From contig NC_088789.1 in NCBI RefSeq assembly GCF_949628265.1, forward strand, positions 21,383,883 through 21,447,882: 64,000 nt of DNA. Reading direction: 5' to 3'. The stretch comes from Cloeon dipterum. Lineage: Eukaryota; Arthropoda; Insecta; Ephemeroptera; Baetidae. This document shows, one piece after another, positions 13,993 through 24,031 of this stretch. Position 1 is the first letter of the stretch. Each line of letters opens with the position of its first letter. The notes below the pieces were generated by a model. The model was given only the letters and a program-made list of their open reading frames with translations. It did not search any database and was not told where the DNA came from. The position numbers were made by a program, and so were the translations under genes.

Positions 13993-14783
13993 GCGATGAA
14001 AGTACGCTGACGTTATTGATACTTTAAACAGGATTTCTTTTGCTGGAGGGGTAGAGGTAAATTTTGAGATGATGCTTTCTTTAGTTTTGTTGTATAGAGA
14101 TGTTTTTGGCCAAAATCGCTATCAAGTTTATTACACTAAAAAAAACTAGATTTTTTGGCCGATTTTTTGGTACCAATGAAACCCAAATGTTCGGAGCCGA
14201 AGTGGCCTAAATCGGCCGCCGAAAGTAGGGCACGCCCCCCAGTTGTGAATGACGTCACAAACGGCGCGCCCCCTATGTGAGGCGTGTGCGACAGAGGAGT
14301 AGTGAAGTGTTGTGAACCTACGGCCGACTGGGTTTCGGTTACCTGTGCACCTGTACCTGAACGTATTGGTTCCCCACCTGCGGATGATCGACCTTTGAGA
14401 CCTGGAGCAGCGGCTAGTGGGTGCAAGAGGTGCGTTTTTATGGTTTTTATGGAATTGCTTAGATCACGCTTGGCGAACACGTTTTTTAACTGCGAGCCGG
14501 GACGCGCTTTTCAATCGTAAATCAAAATTTTATGTTTTGAAACTGAAATTCGTGTTGATCCGTTGCAATCTGGAATTCCAAACAGGCTCATGACTGTTTC
14601 CTGTACTGAAATCTGCTAGGCTAAAGTCGAAATAAAAAACGTAAAGTGTTTTGGCTTGTAATTTTTGAAAGTTTGTTTACGTACATGCATACATTATGTA
14701 CATTTATATATGATACACGTTCACATTTTAGTAAAGTAGAATTAATTAATCTATCGATTTTACATAAGTGTTCTGATTTTCAG

Positions 14784-15591
14784 CACGCTCGCTGCAGTGT
14801 AATCGACGTCCTGTCGACATGGCTGACCGGACACACAAGTCCTTTGAGCCCCTATCTGGGCCGCCGTGGCGTGGCATCCGAAGGGCGGCTACCTGGTGTC
14901 CGCGGCCGGCAGCGAGCTGTACCTGGTGCGGTCTGAGACTGAACATTGGTGGTTGCTGCCAACGACAGCGGCCGAGCATCTGCTGTTGTGGTCGCCGAGC
15001 AGCCGATGCCTGCTGGCCGCATCCTCCTTCTTCCACTTGTGGAACGTGACCACCTGGACGGCCGAGCGGTGGACAGTTGCGCGAGGCTCCTCGATGGCAG
15101 CCGCCTTCAGCCCTGACTGCTGCCTGATGCTGTTTTTGGCGATGAGGCCGCGCGGCCTTTACCGTCTAGTTACGGAAGGAGACATGCTTTTCTTGTCAAG
15201 CGAACCCGTGTGACCACCTTGGCCTGGGTCGGGACCGTCCTAGCCGCTTTTCTGCACGGCGCAGTGCTGCGGTTCATGTTCACAGAACCAGAACTGATAC
15301 CCAACTCGACAAGACCTTAGTAAGTTGTTCACAATTCAGAAAATATTTTTTAAAAAAAAGATGTATTATTTTAGTGCAGAAACCGATTTTTATTTCATAG
15401 ATTAATTTTAATCCCCTGCTATCAATTTGTGTTTCAGTTTTTGCTTTGTAATTAACGGCAAGGATGGCATCTATCAACTTCTTCCCAGGCGCCAAGGGCG
15501 CCTCCTTGTTGGTGATCATTTGGTCTTCACGCATCCCCTTTCACCGCAGAAGAAGTCATCAGCAAAGCCAACAGATTCTGAGAGAGACTGA
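14784..15591 (+). pseudogene. AAAS: Aladin (AAAS) WD-repeat fragment, left-arm copy
   Basis: Aladin is a WD-repeat nucleoporin. One exon-like block (acceptor before 14784, donor after 15319) and a second (15438-15591) are visible. The frame with AWHPKGGYLVSAAGSELYLV, HLLLWSPSSRCLLAASSFFH and VTTWTAERWTVARGSSM matches the middle WD repeats of aladin, including the family's W-T-x-E-R-W. A following piece, TLAWVGTVLAAFLHGAVLRF, matches the next repeat but in another frame, and the start of the exon is in a third frame (GHTSPLSPY). At least two frameshifts therefore break it. N-terminal and C-terminal exons were not found. Kept introns argue for a DNA-level copy, not a retrocopy. The intact gene is not in this window. 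Confidence 0.7.
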
Positions 15592-16400
15592 AATGTGATT
15601 TTTTACATGCCATGTCACACTCTCACTAAAAGAAAGACTCATTGTGAAACTCTACACAGATGGAATTTTATTAGAAAGAGTTCTGGGTTTCCTTTGGATG
15701 GCAGTGTTTTTTAGTCTTTGTATGGTTGGGCCAGACGCTGTCGATTTCCTCCTCGGCTGGCTTTGTCGCTTCCACGGAGGCCTTTTGGGCACCAGAAAAT
15801 TGTGCATTGCCGCCCAACCGACAAGAGAGAGAAAGCCACGCTGCCCAAGGTGGCGCCCAGCCAGAAGACTACGAAGAACTACGCGAACGTGTGTCCCAGA
15901 CAGCCCATCTAGAGTCCCGTGGCCAGCGGGGAAAAAACGGGTCTCTGTCATTCAGAATATTAAGAATATCTCGAGTTATTATCCTCTTAGTCCTTGAGTT
16001 AAAGAGGGTTGAAAAATTTATATTTCAGTTCATGCAGTGCGAGGGAAATGAAGCAAGACTAAGATTCAGAATCTGCACATCTCTCTGAGTTAAGAGTCAC
16101 TTGTCAACACTTCCAGGTACAGAACCTGGATTATATTTTTAATATATAATCAAAGACTATATGGTTATTTGATTATCTTTTTTTAATAGGAAAAAACTGT
16201 ATTTTCATAATTATAATATAAATCATATTTTCTGCAGGGATATCCACTTGGTGTTTCCAAATTTGCACAGCGTTTCCTTTTGTTTTGAATCTCCGTAAAA
16301 GACAAATTTACATTATTCATTAATTAAGTTGCTCTTCTGATCCGCAATAAAAAATTACTTTGAATCTAAATAAAATCTGTATAAATGGGTTAATGAAGGT
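15592..16400 (+). other. Unassigned GC-rich tract in the left arm
   Basis: Open frames occur on both strands (for example 15726-16088 plus, 15652-15951 minus) but none has a recognisable domain, and they overlap each other. It may be more of the aladin locus or of another gene copied with it. The same content is mirrored at 18297-19105. Confidence 0.3.
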
Positions 16401-16479
16401 ATTAAAAATATTGTTTTATTTGCTACTGAATAGGGAGGAAATCAAATTAACCAGCTAATTAAGCATATATTTAGCTTTG

Positions 16480-17400
16480 AGTCAAAAAGACTCAGGGTTC
16501 GCCAATTTTGCATTACGCGAAAATGCATCACTGTTTTTTTTCTGCGCAAAAAAAACAGCTGTAAAGAAACACCAGATTTCCGCTGCTTTTTGCCAAATTT
16601 ACCCCGAAAAGGTCACATTTCACGCCAAAACGTCAGATATTTTGGGAAATTACGATTACTAATAAAATTGTCAGTCTTCTGTTGAAAATTGGCTTTTATA
16701 CTGATTTTCTGAAAATCTTTTTGGGTTATTCATCATGAGAATCAGACCTTCAGTAAAAAATAATGCATGCCTGCGCATGTTTCGGAAAAATGCGCAAAAT
16801 TAGAGAAAAATTGCAAAAAAATGTTTTCTACAAACGCAGTGGATTTTTCAGTAATTTGCGGGTTTTTGAAAACCCTGGAAAGACTATCAGACCAGGTAGA
16901 TCACCTTATCACATTATTTTCAAAGTTATTGGAATTCTATTCGTTGATGCGTAATTGCTTATTTATCTAATAATTACCATTTATCAATCAATAAAATTTT
17001 ATTGAACACAAATCGTGTACAATAATTACCATTTATAAACTAAACGGAAAAAAGCACCTTCAGAAATTAAAATTATCTATAGAAAATATTAAAATTTGGA
17101 GAAAAATGCGAAACATATACGCAAAATTGATGTAAAAAAACACAAAAAACAGTTTTTAGCGATGCAGTAGGATTTTTCCGAAAAAAATGCAGGTTTTAGC
17201 GAACCCCGATACAACACCGAAATTTAATATCCAAAAAATAAAAATCTAATGTTTTGAATATTCCGTAAAAATGCATGTAATACGCGAAATTCCGGAAAAA
17301 CCCCGCAAATTTGAGGAAAAACTGCAAAAAAATATTTTGTTGGTTTTGCCGTAAAGAGCCCTGAATAAACCCACTGCTTCGCAAAAAACTGCGGGGTTTT
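16480..17400. repeat. Degenerate AT-rich sub-repeats around the palindrome centre
   Basis: Several related units share runs such as GCGAAA, TTGCAAAAAAA, GGATTTTTC and TTTGCGGGTTTTT, near 16,500-16,600, 16,790-16,870, 17,100-17,210 and 17,270-17,400. They look like a diverged interspersed or tandem family. The same units are mirrored in the right arm to about 18,200. Confidence 0.45.
17307..17390. other. 84-bp unpaired spacer at the centre of the inverted repeat
   Basis: This is the only sequence between the two arms; it starts AAATTTGAGG and ends GCAAAAAACT. It resembles the neighbouring sub-repeats, so it is probably not foreign to the arms. Confidence 0.9.
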
Positions 17401-20400
17401 TCCGGAATTTCGCGTATTACATGCATTTTTACGGAATATTCAAAACATTAGATTTTTATTTTTTGGATATTAAATTTCGGTGTTGTATCGGGGTTCGCTA
17501 AAACCTGCATTTTTTTCGGAAAAATCCTACTGCATCGCTAAAAACTGTTTTTTGTGTTTTTTTACATCAATTTTGCGTATATGTTTCGCATTTTTCTCCA
17601 AATTTTAATATTTTCTATAGATAATTTTAATTTCTGAAGGTGCTTTTTTCCGTTTAGTTTATAAATGGTAATTATTGTACACGATTTGTGTTCAATAAAA
17701 TTTTATTGATTGATAAATGGTAATTATTAGATAAATAAGCAATTACGCATCAACGAATAGAATTCCAATAACTTTGAAAATAATGTGATAAGGTGATCTA
17801 CCTGGTCTGATAGTCTTTCCAGGGTTTTCAAAAACCCGCAAATTACTGAAAAATCCACTGCGTTTGTAGAAAACATTTTTTTGCAATTTTTCTCTAATTT
17901 TGCGCATTTTTCCGAAACATGCGCAGGCATGCATTATTTTTTACTGAAGGTCTGATTCTCATGATGAATAACCCAAAAAGATTTTCAGAAAATCAGTATA
18001 AAAGCCAATTTTCAACAGAAGACTGACAATTTTATTAGTAATCGTAATTTCCCAAAATATCTGACGTTTTGGCGTGAAATGTGACCTTTTCGGGGTAAAT
18101 TTGGCAAAAAGCAGCGGAAATCTGGTGTTTCTTTACAGCTGTTTTTTTTGCGCAGAAAAAAAACAGTGATGCATTTTCGCGTAATGCAAAATTGGCGAAC
18201 CCTGAGTCTTTTTGACTCAAAGCTAAATATATGCTTAATTAGCTGGTTAATTTGATTTCCTCCCTATTCAGTAGCAAATAAAACAATATTTTTAATACCT
18301 TCATTAACCCATTTATACAGATTTTATTTAGATTCAAAGTAATTTTTTATTGCGGATCAGAAGAGCAACTTAATTAATGAATAATGTAAATTTGTCTTTT
18401 ACGGAGATTCAAAACAAAAGGAAACGCTGTGCAAATTTGGAAACACCAAGTGGATATCCCTGCAGAAAATATGATTTATATTATAATTATGAAAATACAG
18501 TTTTTTCCTATTAAAAAAAGATAATCAAATAACCATATAGTCTTTGATTATATATTAAAAATATAATCCAGGTTCTGTACCTGGAAGTGTTGACAAGTGA
18601 CTCTTAACTCAGAGAGATGTGCAGATTCTGAATCTTAGTCTTGCTTCATTTCCCTCGCACTGCATGAACTGAAATATAAATTTTTCAACCCTCTTTAACT
18701 CAAGGACTAAGAGGATAATAACTCGAGATATTCTTAATATTCTGAATGACAGAGACCCGTTTTTTCCCCGCTGGCCACGGGACTCTAGATGGGCTGTCTG
18801 GGACACACGTTCGCGTAGTTCTTCGTAGTCTTCTGGCTGGGCGCCACCTTGGGCAGCGTGGCTTTCTCTCTCTTGTCGGTTGGGCGGCAATGCACAATTT
18901 TCTGGTGCCCAAAAGGCCTCCGTGGAAGCGACAAAGCCAGCCGAGGAGGAAATCGACAGCGTCTGGCCCAACCATACAAAGACTAAAAAACACTGCCATC
19001 CAAAGGAAACCCAGAACTCTTTCTAATAAAATTCCATCTGTGTAGAGTTTCACAATGAGTCTTTCTTTTAGTGAGAGTGTGACATGGCATGTAAAAAATC
19101 ACATTTCAGTCTCTCTCAGAATCTGTTGGCTTTGCTGATGACTTCTTCTGCGGTGAAAGGGGATGCGTGAAGACCAAATGATCACCAACAAGGAGGCGCC
19201 CTTGGCGCCTGGGAAGAAGTTGATAGATGCCATCCTTGCCGTTAATTACAAAGCAAAAACTGAAACACAAATTGATAGCAGGGGATTAAAATTAATCTAT
19301 GAAATAAAAATCGGTTTCTGCACTAAAATAATACATCTTTTTTTTAAAAAATATTTTCTGAATTGTGAACAACTTACTAAGGTCTTGTCGAGTTGGGTAT
19401 CAGTTCTGGTTCTGTGAACATGAACCGCAGCACTGCGCCGTGCAGAAAAGCGGCTAGGACGGTCCCGACCCAGGCCAAGGTGGTCACACGGGTTCGCTTG
19501 ACAAGAAAAGCATGTCTCCTTCCGTAACTAGACGGTAAAGGCCGCGCGGCCTCATCGCCAAAAACAGCATCAGGCAGCAGTCAGGGCTGAAGGCGGCTGC
19601 CATCGAGGAGCCTCGCGCAACTGTCCACCGCTCGGCCGTCCAGGTGGTCACGTTCCACAAGTGGAAGAAGGAGGATGCGGCCAGCAGGCATCGGCTGCTC
19701 GGCGACCACAACAGCAGATGCTCGGCCGCTGTCGTTGGCAGCAACCACCAATGTTCAGTCTCAGACCGCACCAGGTACAGCTCGCTGCCGGCCGCGGACA
19801 CCAGGTAGCCGCCCTTCGGATGCCACGCCACGGCGGCCCAGATAGGGGCTCAAAGGACTTGTGTGTCCGGTCAGCCATGTCGACAGGACGTCGATTACAC
19901 TGCAGCGAGCGTGCTGAAAATCAGAACACTTATGTAAAATCGATAGATTAATTAATTCTACTTTACTAAAATGTGAACGTGTATCATATATAAATGTACA
20001 TAATGTATGCATGTACGTAAACAAACTTTCAAAAATTACAAGCCAAAACACTTTACGTTTTTTATTTCGACTTTAGCCTAGCAGATTTCAGTACAGGAAA
20101 CAGTCATGAGCCTGTTTGGAATTCCAGATTGCAACGGATCAACACGAATTTCAGTTTCAAAACATAAAATTTTGATTTACGATTGAAAAGCGCGTCCCGG
20201 CTCGCAGTTAAAAAACGTGTTCGCCAAGCGTGATCTAAGCAATTCCATAAAAACCATAAAAACGCACCTCTTGCACCCACTAGCCGCTGCTCCAGGTCTC
20301 AAAGGTCGATCATCCGCAGGTGGGGAACCAATACGTTCAGGTACAGGTGCACAGGTAACCGAAACCCAGTCGGCCGTAGGTTCACAACACTTCACTACTC

Positions 20401-20605
20401 CTCTGTCGCACACGCCTCACATAGGGGGCGCGCCGTTTGTGACGTCATTCACAACTGGGGGGCGTGCCCTACTTTCGGCGGCCGATTTAGGCCACTTCGG
20501 CTCCGAACATTTGGGTTTCATTGGTACCAAAAAATCGGCCAAAAAATCTAGTTTTTTTTAGTGTAATAAACTTGATAGCGATTTTGGCCAAAAACATCTC
20601 TATAC
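17391..20605 (-). repeat. Right arm (3,215 bp) of the giant inverted repeat
   Basis: Reverse complement of 14092-17306. It carries the mirrored aladin fragment and all mirrored subfeatures. The flank beyond 20605 is unrelated to the flank before 14092, so the paired region ends cleanly on both sides. No target-site duplication was recognised at the outer ends. Confidence 0.95.
19106..19913 (-). pseudogene. AAAS: Aladin (AAAS) WD-repeat fragment, right-arm copy
   Basis: Mirror of the left-arm copy, with the same two exon-like blocks (19913-19378 and 19259-19106) and the same frame changes. The frame breaks therefore predate the duplication, or the second arm is an assembly copy of the first. 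Confidence 0.7.
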
Positions 20606-22166
20606 GCGTAATACAAAATGTGAAAATTTCCTCTAAAACAAATTTTAAGCGTTAACGTAATTATGAATTAACCTTTGAAGTATGAAATAAAATAAAAAAT
20701 AATAATTCATTACTATTTTTTTATTTATTATCCCAGGATATTTTTTTAGTTTTAATGATCGGTGTGGGAAAATCATTGATAATATTATGGATTATGGAGG
20801 CGCATTTAATCTATAAAATTATAAAATGAGCAAAAACACTTGAATGAAGATAATATTTATTTTCAAGAACAAATTATTGGGTTGTAGTTTCATATTTAAT
20901 CGGCCTGTTAGCTTTCGCATAGCTGGGGTATGCTGCTGTTAATTTTTGAAACCATTTTTAACAATTAAAAATTATATCAAGGAACAAAAATTTCCTAGAA
21001 TCAAGTTTATAAAAGAGATATAGATATAGTTAGTTATTGGGTTAAAAAATGTTCTTCTATCTCATTTTTCCAGAAAGGGTCTTTTCACGACGTGCTGTTA
21101 GTTAAATAAGATCACGCTGGTCGCATTGGGGGGTGTTGAGGAGAGGAGACGGACGTGTTGCAACTCTTGAATTCGCAATAGTCAACTCGACTCTTGAGCT
21201 CTGCACTCCGTTGACACATTGAGAATAACATTCGTTGGCTTTTTATTTCATTCTTACACGTCACTATTCATAAATTTGTTAAAAACAATAAGAGATGAAA
21301 TTTAGAAATAAAATCAAATAAAGTATATATCTACGCCAGATTCAACAGGTCTCTATAAAATAGCAGTCATGTGGGAAAAATACTGCATTAAAATCTAAAA
21401 TGTCTTATTTTTTATTTTAATTCTAGTTCTAACAGAGTAGAAAATGTATTATATATACTTTTAACGGTTGAAATATCCTGGCGGAGATTTGAAATTTAAA
21501 TAATAAAATTTATAAATATGCACCCTGTTTTGACTCTGTTTTATGAGTTACAGAAGATAAAATTAATTTGACGAGCGCATTCTTTTTTAAATATTTCTAT
21601 AAATTTAATGCTCAAACCATTATGTCATCGACGTGCAGTTAATAAATGAAAAATATTGGAAATTGAATATTTGGCGTTAAAAATCAGGCTTAAAATATTA
21701 CATAACATGACGATTTGTCACTCATGCTAAGTGGAACATTAAACACACAAACTTTAAAAGCTGCTTTTGACAATTTGGCAGATGGCCACGCACTGAAAAA
21801 AATCGCTGCGCAGGAAACACAGTCCATTTTGAGGCGCCGGTGAATTTGTTGCTAAAATAAAAATAATTTTCCTAGCCAGTGAGTCACGCAAATTTTGGGA
21901 GAGAGTGACGTCAATCTGCTTAAGTCCCTATCCCAAAGGTTTTGTTTGTTTGCTTTTCCCCCGATCAGCAATGAGTGAGCTACACGGGTATTATTGGGAC
22001 GTCTGGTCGGCCGAATTTCTTTTTGTGAATTCGCCAAGTTGAACCGAGAAGATTTATTTTCCTAACAGAGTGTCGGGCCAAATCCACTGTGCGGCTCGAT
22101 GGTTTTTTTCCAAGAGGGAAATTGACTGGCGCTAATAGCAGTTGAGTTCGTTTGTATACAGTCAAC
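20606..22166. other. Gene-free AT-rich stretch
   Basis: No exon, RNA or mobile element could be supported here. Confidence 0.5.
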
Positions 22167-22288
22167 CTGGGCTAATTGAATATATCCGTCTGCCGCGATT
22201 CTGCGAATTGTTTGTTGTTGTACTTCGGCTGCAGACTTCTTTTCTCTGTGCACGTTAAGTCCGTTGCTCAACATTTTGTTTGGATCTC
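22167..22288 (-). CDS. Candidate exon of an unrecognised gene
   Basis: On the minus strand a fair acceptor (TTTGCTGTAG) precedes 22288 and a GTTGAC donor follows 22167. Between them one frame stays open with an in-frame ATG at 22274: it begins DPNKMLSNGLNVHREKKSAA and ends YIQLAQ. From the ATG it is exactly 36 codons, phase 0. The composition is protein-like (charged, Gln-rich helix). No family is recognised and no partner exons were found on either side. Confidence 0.25.
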
Positions 22289-24010
22289 CTACAGCAAAAG
22301 ATAAACATTTTGTTAGAATGAGCCTCATAAATTATGCTCAGGGTTAAAAGATATGTGATAAAAATGCTGCGATTTTTCAAATATTTTTCTTGAACGTTTT
22401 AAAAAGAACGGTCTTAAATAATGCTATTAAACCCAAAGTCGAAATTTATTTTAAATCCAGACCACAGCTAACTAGAATCACTTTGTTGTGTAGTCACCAA
22501 AATATTCTCATCGTGCCAGGATTATTTTTAAATCAATTTATTCTCATTATTTTTCATCAAATTAATTGTCCCTGCAATAACATTAACTGGAAATTATTTG
22601 ACAAAATGGCAAAAAGATTAATTTTCTAAAAAAGGGTACAATTTTTCTTAAGATTTGTCAAGATCAAGAAAGCAAATTTTTTATCTTTAACAGAAATGTC
22701 ATCAAAAAATAGTAATTTAGCTTTTTTTACAGAAATTTATTTTTTATTCAGAGTTTCAGGATTCTTGGAATGTAAATCAGAATGGGACAGCAAAACTCAC
22801 TACAATATATGTGTCGTAAAGGAAAAATTTCATAAATTACTGCAGTGATGACCAAAACAGAGTAGGGGGTGTGAACGAGCCACACTCACCACGTGAAAAG
22901 AATCTATAGTCGGTCCATGTGCAGATGTGCCGGACGACTATGGTTGGGTATTTCAAAATACCAGGTTTGCTGATATAGGCTTTATATCAGTGCTCCAATA
23001 AATTATGTTATTGATATCCTTGCACAATTTTTATATTTCGCTTCCTATATATAACCGTGCAAGCAATTGGAAAATTTCCTCATCCAACTGGAGACCTTTT
23101 CTCCCTAAAAATAACTATATACGAAATTTGTTCATGCAGCCATGTGAAATTTAACTTAAATTTACCAAAGCGAAAAATTCAATTGCTAGGATGAATCGTG
23201 AAACTGAAGATTAAACTAGTATGCTTCGTAAATGAGTTTAAACCTTTTAACTCTGTCTAAATGTTACAGAAGTTTATCAAAACTGTTGTCTTTTGATCAA
23301 ACAATCCTGGCCAAGAATCACAATTCTTACACAGCTATTTTCAATAACATTTTCACTTTTAAATTTGCCTTAAATAATTATAAATTTTATATAGCTAAAT
23401 CTTTATAAGCAAACTATTTTAAGGAGCAAAATATAGCTAAAACACACAACCCTAGAAGAAGGTCAAATATTTCAAAAGAAAAAGATAATTTGGTACAAGT
23501 ACAAGATTTGTGAGTTTATTCTTAATAGCATATCGCGTCTGATTATACCAATAACATGAGATTTGGGTGTCACTACACACGATCCGAATATATCATTATA
23601 TAAACAATGACCTATTTGCAAAGTTGATTCACAACCAAGAAAATACAAACTACAATACATCCAAGATATTTACCAGCGTTTGGAAAGAATATGTATTTCA
23701 TCTGCGTCTGCGAATCTTAATAATATCCTCATCTTATCACACAAGCATAATAATAGGAAATGATGTGTAGCTAGAAATGTTTACTGAACTTAAATCACGG
23801 AGAGGATATATTTTTAAAGTGATGCGATTTAACAAAATCAGGTGGGTATAATTAAATTCCTTATAATATTACATACATATTATAAATAGAGCACCCAAAC
23901 TGTTTAAAATCTCGAATTTCCCGATTGAGCACGGATATTGTAAATATAACGTTCATTCCCACTCGATCACATCATTCACCAGCAATCTCCGTCCACGTTC
24001 AGAGTTGTTT
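22289..24010. other. Gene-free AT-rich stretch downstream of RhoU
   Basis: Nothing supported. If the RhoU transcript uses a distal poly(A) site, its 3' UTR would lie in the right part. Confidence 0.5.
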
Positions 24011-24016
24011 TTTATT
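24011..24016 (-). terminator. Possible polyadenylation signal of RhoU
   Basis: AATAAA on the minus strand only 16 nt after the RhoU stop codon. It would give an unusually short 3' UTR; a more distal signal may be used instead. Confidence 0.35.
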
Positions 24017-24031
24017 TGTATCACTAATCAG

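Larger units (their letters stand above)
14092..17306 (+). repeat. Left arm (3,215 bp) of a giant inverted repeat
   Basis: Every position x in this arm pairs with 34,697 minus x in the right arm. The mapping holds at the outer edge (GTATAGAGATG against CATCTCTATAC), in the middle and at the inner edge (CCCCGC against GCGGGG), so there is no net indel. I saw no mismatch in the segments compared by eye, and reading frames in the two arms translate identically. Contents from the outside in: a GC-rich 400-bp stretch with a CRE-like TGACGTCA (about 14250), an AAAS-like pseudogene, then AT-rich sequence with degenerate sub-repeats. Confidence 0.95.

Noticed and set aside
15644-16088. Several overlapping 60-120 codon frames in the palindrome arms
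   Set aside because: Open on both strands, mutually overlapping, and without recognisable domains; mirrored by necessity in the other arm.
14092-20605. Reading the inverted repeat as a foldback transposon or LTR pair
   Set aside because: Arms are inverted, contain host-gene sequence, and no transposase, reverse transcriptase, terminal motif or target-site duplication was found.
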